25,343 nucleotides of DNA from CAYWKU01 sp964459325 (GTDB taxonomy: Bacteria; RBG-13-61-14; CAYWKU01), in the NCBI GenBank assembly GCA_964459325.1, contig CAYWKU010000047.1, forward strand, positions 1 to 25,343. Direction: 5' to 3'. The translations under genes and the position numbers were made by a program. This document shows, in pieces, positions 6,840 to 14,327 of this stretch. The first letter of the stretch is position 1. Every line of letters starts with the position of its first letter. The notes under the pieces are model-generated. The model was given only the letters and a program-made list of their open reading frames with translations. It made no database searches and was not told the origin of the DNA.

Positions 6840-9170
6840 TCATCCGATAAGACATTCCATGGCTTGTGGGGGATTGAGTCCCGTTTCCTTATCGTAGTGG
6901 TCATCAAACAGATAAATGAACCAGTCATTCGAATACTCCCTCTTTCTGTTATCTACAGGTATTGCTTCTATATATGAGTAGATGGGGTCTTTGTGCCGCG
7001 GCCGGAATAGTGAAACCGTATGCGGGCGTGCTTTGGCTATCCAGCCTCGCCTCAACCCCGATTCCCTTACCTCGTCCGCCAGTTCGTGAAAACGCTCGGA
7101 ATCATAAGCAACCAGGATGTTTATTGCATCGTTCTCTATGATTCGATATCTTTCAGAAACTGCTGGAAAGTCATATCGTCTTATCGCTTCGAGGAGTTCT
7201 TTATTCAACAACTCCGGTCTGGCAATACCATATAATTCCAGGAAGTATTCCTTATAGATTTCCGGGTCGTTTATATCGATGCCTTCCGAGCCATGCCGAT
7301 TCAAAAGAATACGCGTTACTCCGGCCGCCTGCTCGTAGGCGCCGTCGGGATAGATTCTCTCGCCGCCCTCGGCTTGAGGGATAAACAGATGTACTTCTCC
7401 GCGATCAAGGAGGCCGTTGCGATTGCAGCGCCCCGCCGCCTGAGCTACAGAGTCCAATGGAGCCAGAGCTCTGAATACCGCCGGGAAGTCCAAGTCCACA
7501 CCTGCCTCTACACATTGGGTTGATACCAGGCGGCAGGGCTTCTTGCGCTCGAGCCGCTGCCATACTTCTTTCAAGACGGCATCTCTGTGAACGGGACATA
7601 AGCTGGTTGAAAGATGGAAGAGGCCATCCGCCCCCAGGCCCTTGAGTGCCTGATATAACGCAAGAGCGTGCTTTTTAACATTCACGATGCAAAGCGACTG
7701 TTCATAGACGGGCAGCGCCACCTGCTCCGCCAGCTCTTCCCAGGAAATCGTTGCATTGACGTCGACAGGCCATTTCGCATCCGTGCGATTGATGCGGTTG
7801 AAGAGAGACATGTTATCCGGTACTATCTCTTTTGGCTCCCAACCTTGCGAACAGTATTTCCTCACGCTTTCCCCCAAGTGAGAAAAAGCGGGCTGTGTGG
7901 CGGTTGAAAAAACCACCGTCGATCCATACCTTTCAGCCAGTCGGGACAGGGTGGCGAGCGTGGGTATCGCAAGTTTCATAGGCAGCGTTTGAACTTCGTC
8001 AAAGAGGATCACGCTTTTCGCCAATCGATGCAGCTTTCGACAGGAAGAAGATCTGTTTGAAAAGAGCGATTCCAGAAACTGCACGCTTGTCGTCACGATC
8101 ATAGGCGCATCCCAGTTTTCCGCGAGCAACCGCTCCCTGTCCAGGTAATCCGGAATATCGCCGTCGCTCTTTCCCCTTGTGCCTGCCATGCTGTCGTGCT
8201 CGAGTATGTATTGCCCGATCTCTTTCGGGCCGACTACCGGTTCAAATACCTTGCGATATTCTCTCACGGTTTGATCGATGATGCTCAGGTAGGGAATGAC
8301 GGTTATGATTCGACGAAGCTCAAAATTTTTGGAATGTTTCAGCGCGAAGGCGAGCATGCTCAGAGTCTTTCCGGAGCCGGTTGGAGCTGTTAACGTGAAT
8401 AAACCTGGTTCGCTCGAGGCATTTAAAAGACACGAATCCAGTAAATCATTTCGCAATGCATTAACGGCAAGTGAAGCCGAGGATCTCTTGGATAACTCTT
8501 CGAGGTACCCGAGGAGTTGCTTAAGTCCTTTCTCAGGCTCGAGATATGGTCCTTTTCCACGGTAGTTTCTCAATCCATCGGGACCGGCATTGAAATGTGC
8601 TTCCGTTTCAATGAAATCAGCATCTACCAAGGCTGAGTACAACATTCGTACATCCAACATGCCAGCGGCTGTTTCAGATGCTGATCGTTCGTAGATTGTT
8701 CTCTCAATTGAATCGACCTTGGGAATTGCCAGGCCATCTTCTTGCATTCTTTGAATGAGAACACTGGGGTCAGGTTCGGACAAGCGCGGTCTTTCCCTTT
8801 CTCTCAATTTTTCTGGATTCAACATGCGCAATGAATCAGCATCGCCTTCCCGTAAGCCTACATGATGTCCTTGAATGGCGAGAGCAGCGGCAATTCCTTT
8901 TTGCTTGTATCGGGTCAAGGAAACCCAAGCACCCATGGACCAGTGATCAATGCCGCTCTCCTTGCCCTTCAAGCGATCTTGAAAAAGCCCTCCATACTTC
9001 CCTAAATCATGAAGAAGGCCAGCCAAAGCAGCTTCATCAGATGCTCCAAATGCATCCGCGTATTCCGAAGCCCGGTTGGCGACTTTGGACAGATGCTCTC
9101 TTAAAGGCTCCATATCTCCACCCTGCAAGGGGGCAGTGTGAGCAAAGTATTCCTTTTCCAAGACAATCAT
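6840..9170 (-). CDS. cas3: CRISPR-associated helicase-nuclease Cas3, type I-C
   Basis: This 776-aa protein fuses an N-terminal HD nuclease to a superfamily 2 helicase. The HD part shows His26, His54-Asp55 in LLHDLGK, His76 (IDHWSMGA) and His102-His103 (GHHVGL). The helicase shows Walker A TAPTGSGKT (261-269), the DEVQ box at 391-394, VVFSTATQPA (motif III), VSTQCVEAGVDLDFP (motif V) and QAAGRCNRNG (motif VI). All key residues appear intact, so the interference nuclease should be functional. Cas3 is recruited by Cascade and degrades the target strand. It is the first gene of the operon; GAGAGGA sits very close to the ATG. Confidence 0.97.
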   Translation of the reverse strand: MIVLEKEYFAHTAPLQGGDMEPLREHLSKVANRASEYADAFGASDEAALAGLLHDLGKYGGLFQDRLKGKESGIDHWSMGAWVSLTRYKQKGIAAALAIQGHHVGLREGDADSLRMLNPEKLRERERPRLSEPDPSVLIQRMQEDGLAIPKVDSIERTIYERSASETAAGMLDVRMLYSALVDADFIETEAHFNAGPDGLRNYRGKGPYLEPEKGLKQLLGYLEELSKRSSASLAVNALRNDLLDSCLLNASSEPGLFTLTAPTGSGKTLSMLAFALKHSKNFELRRIITVIPYLSIIDQTVREYRKVFEPVVGPKEIGQYILEHDSMAGTRGKSDGDIPDYLDRERLLAENWDAPMIVTTSVQFLESLFSNRSSSCRKLHRLAKSVILFDEVQTLPMKLAIPTLATLSRLAERYGSTVVFSTATQPAFSHLGESVRKYCSQGWEPKEIVPDNMSLFNRINRTDAKWPVDVNATISWEELAEQVALPVYEQSLCIVNVKKHALALYQALKGLGADGLFHLSTSLCPVHRDAVLKEVWQRLERKKPCRLVSTQCVEAGVDLDFPAVFRALAPLDSVAQAAGRCNRNGLLDRGEVHLFIPQAEGGERIYPDGAYEQAAGVTRILLNRHGSEGIDINDPEIYKEYFLELYGIARPELLNKELLEAIRRYDFPAVSERYRIIENDAINILVAYDSERFHELADEVRESGLRRGWIAKARPHTVSLFRPRHKDPIYSYIEAIPVDNRKREYSNDWFIYLFDDHYDKETGLNPPQAMECLIG

Positions 9171-9647
9171 TTCCTCTCAAAAAAAGGAATCGAAGTTGGC
9201 TAAGAATCTAGAGAATGATGCCCTTCATCCGTTTCTTCGTTCCCCATCTATAAGTAGCCCAGCCAGCAAAGAAGTTTTCTATAAAATTTCTAAGTAATGA
9301 TAGCATGGATGAGTGACATTTCTAGTTCACAAGGAAGGCAACAACATCTCGATTTAGCCAAACTCTTTCACGACAATCTTGGCGGAGAAAACATGTAACC
9401 AGTTTATAGTATATTCAAAGAGACTCAGGTTGCATTTGTTGGAGAGGATATAAAAGTACCACCTTCTATATGTGGCGGCATCCATTGATGTGTGTTGGAG
9501 TCTACTCTATGCATCTCACGCTTTTAGGAATCAAGGTTCACACGACCGTTTGCAATGAACCGGCATAGTGCTTTTTAATTGGGAGGACGTTCTAAAGTAG
9601 AGAGAATCTTTTTCCAGGTGTGGTGTGCCGGGCAGGCGTCATTCCAT
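9171..9647 (-). other. AT-rich non-coding gap upstream of the cas operon
   Basis: No open frame of note lies here on either strand. Base composition is markedly more AT-rich than either flank. The cas operon promoter should be within it, on the minus strand before cas3; TATAGA- and TTATAG-like hexamers occur, but none has a convincing -35. No repeat matching the CRISPR array is present. Confidence 0.5.
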
Positions 9648-10213
9648 TCAGGCTGCTGCGTGCTCCTGCAGGGAAGCGATAGCTTCCCAAATCCCCTCGC
9701 GAGATAGCTTCAGTAAGTGAAAAATAAGGCAACCTTGGCGGACGTGCGGGTATTCCGGCTTGTTGAGGCAAAGGTCCCGACGATGCACGCCCAGTTCCGC
9801 CAGCGCCTCGGAGAGGGTCCGCGACTTCGGTAGCAGGGGATCGGTCCCACTGCAGCTTACGAAGCACGGAGGATAGTCTTTCGTGTGGTGGCGCAGCGGT
9901 GATGCCATGTAGACTCTTTGCCCGCACGCTTCCGGGTCCTTACCGAAGCAAACCGTATAGAAGGCAGGTCTTGATGATGGGTGAACCCGTCGCGAGCATG
10001 GCATCCATGTTGTAAGCGCCATAGAATAGAATAGCAGGAGGCCTTTGGGCGACTCCGCTGGAATCATATCACTGATACCGAAGACTTCCGGCAACGCCGG
10101 GCTTCCTATGATTTCGTCGATCACATGCTGCCCGCCCAACGAGATTAGGCCGTTAAAACCATTCGCCAGGTAGGCCCGTACGTTCAAGATATCTTGAGGA
10201 TCTTCTTCCAGGC
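9648..10213 (-). pseudogene. Decayed alpha/beta-hydrolase (esterase, HSL-like), C-terminal part
   Basis: The reading frame resembles the C-terminal half of hormone-sensitive-lipase-type esterases: MASPLRHHTKDYPPCFV, then SGTDPLLPKS with the catalytic Asp, then EYPHVRQG with the catalytic His. Two lesions are visible. A 5-bp tandem duplication (TAGAA, near 10021-10033) shifts the frame after GLLLFY; removing it restores YGAYNMDAMLATGSPIIK. A second single-base gain near 9943-9945 restores the original frame, giving LLGKDPEA when corrected. The two shifts sum to +6. The N-terminal half with the nucleophilic Ser elbow is missing. The 5' boundary is approximate and overlaps the end of the membrane-protein frame. 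Confidence 0.7.
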
Positions 10214-10726
10214 GCGGTGCGCCGGGCATATATTCTTCCATGCCTGCGTGGAATTGGCGGCGCACCAGCGGCAGGCATGAAAGAACTGGCCGGCCATGAC
10301 CAGTTGCATGATCATCATGTAGCGCGTGAGCAGTTCGCGGTTGTTGCGCAAGGCCAGCGCCGGCGTCCAGAACATGGAGGAAAGGCAGAAGGCCTCCAGG
10401 CCGAAGCCCAGCGGTCCCACGTCCTTGCCCTCGACCTGGGGGAAGACCAGGGAGGTGTACTTGCCCAGGTAATAGGGGTAGCATATCTTGCCGTAACCCT
10501 CACAGCGGGAGCAGATGAGGTAGCGGGGCCACGAGAGGAAAAGTGCCCAGGTTCCCAGCCAGAACGCCAGGTGCTTGAACTTCCTCTCCCTGATCATCCC
10601 TCCCGTTGCGGCCAGGGCCCCGAGTACGAAGGCCGCGAAACGCGCGGCCATGATCAGGGGGTTCGGCCGCGGCTCGCCGGGCTCGCAGCCCGTGCCGGAG
10701 TCCATGCATGCGGAGCAGCAATCCAT
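10184..10726 (-). CDS. Cysteine-rich four-helix membrane protein of unknown function
   Basis: I do not recognise this 180-aa protein. The start at 10726 follows an AAGGGAGGG site 3 nt away; a further in-frame ATG at 10768 lies upstream of the likely transcription start. The N-terminus (MDCCSACMDSGTGCEPG) has four cysteines, followed by four hydrophobic segments: MAARFAAFVLGALAA, LAFWLGTWALFLSW, GLEAFCLSSMFWTPAL and YMMIMQLVMAGQFF. Between helices two and three is CSRCEGYGKIC and after helix four CRWC, so paired cysteines recur near the membrane surfaces and could bind metal or form disulfides. The last 10 or so codons run into the hydrolase remnant in another frame, so the C-terminus may be aberrant. 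Confidence 0.6.
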   Translation of the reverse strand: MDCCSACMDSGTGCEPGEPRPNPLIMAARFAAFVLGALAATGGMIRERKFKHLAFWLGTWALFLSWPRYLICSRCEGYGKICYPYYLGKYTSLVFPQVEGKDVGPLGFGLEAFCLSSMFWTPALALRNNRELLTRYMMIMQLVMAGQFFHACRWCAANSTQAWKNICPAHRAWKKILKIS

Positions 10727-11049
10727 CGTTCCCTCCCTTATTTCCGACTTCATGTCGCCTTTTAGCATATTAAATCAAAACTTATGTATGGCGCAAGGTT
10801 GGGTATGCTATCACTGGCGGGAACTGCCGGAGTGATGATGAAGAACAGGAAGGGATAGGCGCTTTCCCCCGTTCGCCTGTCGGCAAGAAAGGCAGGCGCG
10901 CAGCCGGCAACGGCAGCAAATAAAATATCGTATTATTATTCTATTGTATCGAGGGCGTCTCTTGATGCGGATGAAGATGGCAGTAGAAATACGATAATTA
11001 GCGCGGGAGGCGTCGCAAGGAGAAAGGCTGCCGGCGAAAGGAAAGAAAG
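10727..11049. other. Divergent intergenic region between the membrane protein and UspA
   Basis: This 323-bp region separates two divergent genes. The minus-strand promoter is listed separately. A hairpin CGCCTG/CAGGCG with a 13-nt loop lies around 10879-10905. An AT-rich stretch follows near 10920-10950, and a GATAAT hexamer near 10994 could act as the -10 for the stress gene, without a good -35. No known riboswitch pattern is recognised. Confidence 0.4.
10767..10796 (-). promoter_or_regulatory. Sigma-70-type promoter of the membrane protein gene
   Basis: On the minus strand TTGCGC (plus 10791-10796) and TAATAT (plus 10767-10772) are separated by 18 nt. Transcription would start near 10760, about 34 nt before the ATG at 10726. 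This supports the internal start over the one at 10768. Confidence 0.5.
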
Positions 11050-11511
11050 ATGATAGACAAGGTTCTGCTTCCCACGGACGGTTCGGAGACGGCCGACAAA
11101 GCCGTAGCATTTGCCGCCAGGCTGCTAGGAAATACTTCCTGCAAGGTTACTCTGCTTTCGGTCGTCGAGGAGCCCGTGTATTCCGCCTTCTGGTCCGACG
11201 GTCTCATCGCTCCGGAGGTGTTGATGCCGCCCCCGGAGGAACTGCGCGAGGAGCTGGACAAGCGGGCGGAGGAGATGCTCGCGGAGAGTGCCATGCCCCT
11301 GCGTGAGGCCGGCCTGGAGGTAAAGCCGATGATCCGTTTCGGCAATTCCGCGGCGGAGATCCTGCAGGAGGCGGAGGACGGCGGCTACGACATGATCTTG
11401 ATGGGCAGCCACGGGCGCGGAGCGTTGGGCGGTTTCCTGCTCGGATCGGTAAGCAACCGCGTGACGCACCATGCCAAGTGCCCCGTGCTCATCGTCCGCC
11501 AGACTGATTGA
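11050..11511 (+). CDS. Universal stress protein, UspA family, ATP-binding type
   Basis: This 153-aa single-domain protein has the Rossmann-like UspA fold. The first strand reads KVLLPTDGSETAD with the conserved Asp. The nucleotide-binding signature G-2x-G-9x-G-S is complete in GSHGRGALGGFLLGS near the C-terminus, followed by the last strand CPVLIVRQ. ATP-binding Usp proteins act as cytoplasmic stress or dormancy switches; no client can be deduced here. An AAAGGAAAG site precedes the ATG. The gene stands alone, divergent from the membrane protein. Confidence 0.95.
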   Translation: MIDKVLLPTDGSETADKAVAFAARLLGNTSCKVTLLSVVEEPVYSAFWSDGLIAPEVLMPPPEELREELDKRAEEMLAESAMPLREAGLEVKPMIRFGNSAAEILQEAEDGGYDMILMGSHGRGALGGFLLGSVSNRVTHHAKCPVLIVRQTD

Positions 11512-11676
11512 CGTGTGAACAGGCCGTCTTCACCCCACCCGGGCTGCCCTTTTGCTCGCAGGTATTGCGCGCGATGCAGGAAATCACCGGGCAAATCAAG
11601 CGCTTCGGCTTGAACACGTTCCATGATGATGTTGCCGTTCCCTACGTAATACCATGAACCTGCGGCACCCACGACC

Positions 11677-12507
11677 TCACCAGAAATGGGCCATGCGGTA
11701 ATCGCAGATCTTTTTGAATCCTATTGCGATGTAGATGCTCCGGGCCGGGTGGTTATGCTTCGCCACGCTCAGGCAGGCCTTACCCGTGCTTGCGAGGATG
11801 GCCTCGCATAGCAGTGACATGCAGGCTGAGGAGAGACCCCTGCCCCTGCAGGTGGGCACGGTGTAGACGCCTCCGATGAGGGCGGCATGAGGGGTGCGGA
11901 GCATGACCTCCGCCTTGGAGACGATCTCACCATCCACCGCGGCGACGGCGATTCCCGCATCGCGCATCCTCTCCCCGGCCAGCTTGCCCAGTTCCTCCTC
12001 GGCCTCGTCAAGGCTGCCGAAGTACTCCAACTGGAAGGCGCGGTTCAGCTCCATCAGGCGCTTGAGATCCCGCGGCTCCGCGAAGCGTGCTTCGATCCCC
12101 ATGCGCGGTCGGAATGACTCCGGGACCAGCGTCATATAATCCTGTTCCTCCCATCCCAGCGGCTGGAGCCCTTGTCTCGAGAGCCTTTCCAGCAGCGGTC
12201 CCGCCCAATCCGTGCGTCCGATGACGAACCTCGGCTTGCGTTCCAGCACCGCCACGTGGTCGGCCAGTTCAAGGACCATGCCCTGGTCAGGGGCGTAGAC
12301 GAACATGGAGCCCAGGTTGAACAGGGCCGCTATCCCGCCCAACTCCCCGGACCGGTAGGCGCCGAAGTAGCGCCCCTGGAACGGAAGGCCGTGGTCCTCC
12401 AGCCCGAAATGGGTGATATCGTAGATCATGACCAGGTTGAGCTCATGGTCCCGGTCGAGGAAGCCGAGCACCTCTTCCCGGTCTTTTTCCTCCAGTAGCC
12501 TTATCAT
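11677..12507 (-). CDS. GNAT N-acetyltransferase with N-terminal DUF4081-like domain
   Basis: This 276-aa protein has two parts. Residues 1 to about 130 (MIRLLEEKDREEVLGFLDRD, then FGAYRSGELGGIAALF) resemble the DUF4081 domain seen mainly in Actinobacteria. Residues from about 140 form a GNAT domain with the acetyl-CoA loop VYTVPTCRGRGLSSACM and the closing ARSIYIAIGFKK. It should transfer an acyl group from acyl-CoA to an amine; the acceptor is unknown. An AAGGGA lies 8 nt before the ATG. It is not in an operon. Confidence 0.88.
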   Translation of the reverse strand: MIRLLEEKDREEVLGFLDRDHELNLVMIYDITHFGLEDHGLPFQGRYFGAYRSGELGGIAALFNLGSMFVYAPDQGMVLELADHVAVLERKPRFVIGRTDWAGPLLERLSRQGLQPLGWEEQDYMTLVPESFRPRMGIEARFAEPRDLKRLMELNRAFQLEYFGSLDEAEEELGKLAGERMRDAGIAVAAVDGEIVSKAEVMLRTPHAALIGGVYTVPTCRGRGLSSACMSLLCEAILASTGKACLSVAKHNHPARSIYIAIGFKKICDYRMAHFW

Positions 12508-12671
12508 GCCGCGTTCCCTTCTTATGCGGGGGTTAATGGCTATTATTCGCGCCAGCGGCGGCGTAAGTCAAATTCCGGCAGGCGAAGAGATAAGCGGAGT
12601 CCCGCATGCGTTGAGACACGCCGTTGCAGACGTTGAGGCGGCTGCTGCGCAAGCACGCCCCCCGCTCTCAT

Positions 12672-12700
12672 TTGACATGCTTATGCTGCGGAAGTATCAT
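12672..12700 (+). promoter_or_regulatory. Near-consensus sigma-70 promoter of the homocysteine operon leader
   Basis: TTGACA at 12672-12677 and TATCAT at 12695-12700 are separated by exactly 17 nt. Transcription should begin near 12707 and run through the T-box leader into the COG1900 gene, giving a leader of about 440 nt. A second TTGACA at 12730 lacks a partner -10 at proper spacing. Confidence 0.7.
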
Positions 12701-12707
12701 TTTTCAT

Positions 12708-12727
12708 ATCCCCACCATATTGGGGAT
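12708..12727 (+). repeat. 7-bp inverted repeat at the predicted transcription start
   Basis: ATCCCCA and TGGGGAT flank the 6-nt centre CCATAT. The element coincides with the predicted +1 of the promoter. It could be a repressor operator or a 5' protective hairpin of the transcript; the sequence does not decide between these. Confidence 0.5.
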
Positions 12728-12764
12728 TATTGACAACATCATATGTACCGCGAAAGGCTATGAA

Positions 12765-12991
12765 GGGGAGGAGTAAGCCCGCGGGCGGCGCTACAGAGAG
12801 CCGGGCAGAGGTTGAGAACCGGTGCGCCGGGCGGGTCGAAGATGGCCCCCGAGCTTCCCGCTGAAAGCAGGAGCGAGTAGGCGAGGACGGATGCCTCCGT
12901 GATCACAGGCGAGGGTATCGCGCAGCGGCGCCGTACCCGGTGCGGGAGATACGGTCATCAGGCCGCCGTGCACCTTCGCCGGCGGCGTTTT
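12765..12991 (+). promoter_or_regulatory. T-box leader, Met-type specifier (AUG), upstream of the homocysteine genes
   Basis: A complete T-box Stem I can be drawn. The base helix GGGGAG (12765-12770) pairs with CTTCCC (12854-12859). AGTA follows at 12772-12775. A helix pairs GCCCGC (12777-12782) with GCGGGT (12831-12836). The upper helix pairs CGGCGC (12786-12791) with GCGCCG (12824-12829). An AGAGAG bulge sits at 12795-12800, and CCGG pairs with CCGG around the distal loop with GGTTGAGA. The specifier loop reads CGAAG-ATG-G, matching the CGAAA-GGC-A arrangement of Bacillus glyQS, so the codon is AUG (12842-12844). Downstream are a GGCGAGTAGG-like linker region, ACGGA/TCCGT (12887-12900) and AGGCGAGGGTATCGCG in T-box position. 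This last segment lacks the UGG expected to pair with tRNA CCA. Uncharged tRNA-Met is the inferred ligand. Confidence 0.72.
12962..12991 (+). terminator. Rho-independent terminator at the end of the T-box leader
   Basis: GCCGCCG (12962-12968) pairs with CGGCGGC (12980-12986) around an 11-nt loop and is followed by GTTTT. The U-tract is short, so termination may be partial. Its position after the T-box fits transcription attenuation of the operon. Confidence 0.5.
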
Positions 12992-13038
12992 AAGTTCGCA
13001 TCCGCCCGCCGCGGTGGCGTAAGGCAAGGACAGGGACG

Positions 13039-13134
13039 ATGCAGAAGAAAAGAATCGATACGAGAGCAAAGGCGGTGGTGGACTCCGTATGGGTCATGCC
13101 CTGCCTCCCTCGGGAATGTTCTGATGGAAAATAA
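13039..13134 (+). CDS. Possible 31-codon leader ORF before the COG1900 gene
   Basis: An ATG at 13039 preceded by AAGGACAGGGAC opens a frame of 31 codons beginning MQKKRIDTRAK. It ends at a TAA just before the AAGGGAGGT site of the next gene. It contains two Met and two Cys codons but no run of them. It may be a chance frame in the leader or a small coupled ORF; there is no family evidence. Confidence 0.18.
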   Translation: MQKKRIDTRAKAVVDSVWVMPCLPRECSDGK

Positions 13135-13150
13135 AGGGAGGTAAGAGATA

Positions 13151-14326
13151 ATGGGCAAGACCATTGCGGAGATAAACGAGAAGATAAAGAAGGGCGAGGT
13201 GGTAGTGGTCACCGCCGAGGAGATCGTGGACCTCGTGGCGGAGGAAGGCATAGAGGAGACGGCGCGCAAGGTGGACGTGGTCACCACCGGCACCTTCGGC
13301 CCCATGTGTTCCTCCGGGGCTTTCGTCAACGTCGGACACGCAAAGCCGCGCATGAGGATTTCGCGGGCATGGCTCAACGATGTGCCCGTATTCTGCGGCA
13401 TCGCGGCGGCGGATGTCTACATCGGCGCTACGGAGATGGCGCAGCACGACCCTTTAAACGAGGTGTTCCCGGGCGAGTTCAGCTACGGCGGAGGCCATGT
13501 CATAGAGGACCTGATCTCAGGCAAGACGCTGCACCTGCGGGCCGAATCCTACGGCACGGACTGCTATCCCAACCGCGCGTGGGAGAAAGACCTTACCCTG
13601 GACGATGTTCAGGAAGCGTGGCTATTCAACCCGCGCAACGCTTATCAGAACTACAACGTGGCGGTCAACCTGTCGGAGCGGGTCATCTATACCTACTTAG
13701 GTGTGCTGAGGCCTGAGCTCGGTAACGCGAATTACTCCAGTGCGGGACAGTTGTCGCCGCTCTTGAACGATCCGCTGTTCCGGACCATCGGCATCGGTAC
13801 GCGTATCTTCCTGGGAGGCGGCATCGGATACGTGGCCTGGTACGGTACCCAGCATCACACCGATGTCCCGCGCGGCGTCGGGGGGGCACCTTCGCGTCCC
13901 GGCGGGACCCTTTCCGCTATCGGCGATGTGAGGGGGATGAACACGCGGTATCTCACCGGATACTCCATCCTCGGGTACGGGGCCAGTCTCGCCGTGGGTA
14001 TAGGCGTTCCCATTCCCGTCCTATCGGAGGACGTTGTGAGATCGGCGGCCGTGAGCGATAAGGATCTCATCGCACCGGTAGTGGATTATTCCACCGACTA
14101 CCCCCAGGGCACCGGGAAAGTCATCGGCGAGGTAACCTATGCACAGCTCAAGAGCGGCAGCGTCGAGCTGCGGGGTAAAAAGATTCCCACCGCCTCTCTT
14201 TCCAGTTACAACCGCGCCCGGGAGATCGCGGTTACCTTGAAAGAGTGGATAGAGAATGGCCGCTTCCTTCTGACCCAGCCGGTAGAGCTGCTGCCCTGCG
14301 CGGCGAGGGAAGAGGGGGTGGAGTAA
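13151..14326 (+). CDS. Homocysteine biosynthesis protein, COG1900 (DUF39) family
   Basis: This 391-aa protein belongs to the DUF39/COG1900 family. In methanogens and other anaerobes it works with a NIL-ferredoxin partner to build homocysteine by sulfur insertion into an aspartate-semialdehyde-derived precursor. Visible landmarks are MGKTIAEINEKIKKGE, TFGPMCSSGAF with Cys53, ESYGTDCYPNRAW with Cys138, and the glycine-rich IFLGGGIGYVAWYGTQHH. The two cysteines match those thought to carry sulfur in the family. No CBS domains follow. A strong AAGGGAGGT lies 9 nt before the ATG, and the gene sits behind the Met-type T-box, consistent with a role in methionine supply. Confidence 0.9.
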   Translation: MGKTIAEINEKIKKGEVVVVTAEEIVDLVAEEGIEETARKVDVVTTGTFGPMCSSGAFVNVGHAKPRMRISRAWLNDVPVFCGIAAADVYIGATEMAQHDPLNEVFPGEFSYGGGHVIEDLISGKTLHLRAESYGTDCYPNRAWEKDLTLDDVQEAWLFNPRNAYQNYNVAVNLSERVIYTYLGVLRPELGNANYSSAGQLSPLLNDPLFRTIGIGTRIFLGGGIGYVAWYGTQHHTDVPRGVGGAPSRPGGTLSAIGDVRGMNTRYLTGYSILGYGASLAVGIGVPIPVLSEDVVRSAAVSDKDLIAPVVDYSTDYPQGTGKVIGEVTYAQLKSGSVELRGKKIPTASLSSYNRAREIAVTLKEWIENGRFLLTQPVELLPCAAREEGVE

Positions 14327-14327
14327 G

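Noticed and set aside
9171..9591. Short frames upstream of cas3 that might be a csa3-like or other CRISPR regulator
   Set aside because: No frame of useful length exists; the stretch is AT-rich and dense in stops.
10217..10765. 182-codon plus-strand frame opposite the membrane protein
   Set aside because: It is antisense to a gene with a good start, promoter and hydrophobic pattern; its translation is low-complexity and resembles no family.
11512..11676. Minus-strand frame between UspA and the GNAT gene
   Set aside because: It extends through the uspA gene in antisense and shows no family pattern; the gap is short and probably holds only the gene ends.
12730..12764. Second TTGACA as an alternative promoter for the homocysteine operon
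   Set aside because: No acceptable -10 at 16-18 nt; the upstream TTGACA-17-TATCAT pair is much better.
12700..13150. SAM or SAH riboswitch in the leader of the homocysteine operon
   Set aside because: None of the conserved S-box, SAM-IV or SAH core sequences could be found, while the T-box Stem I pairings are complete.
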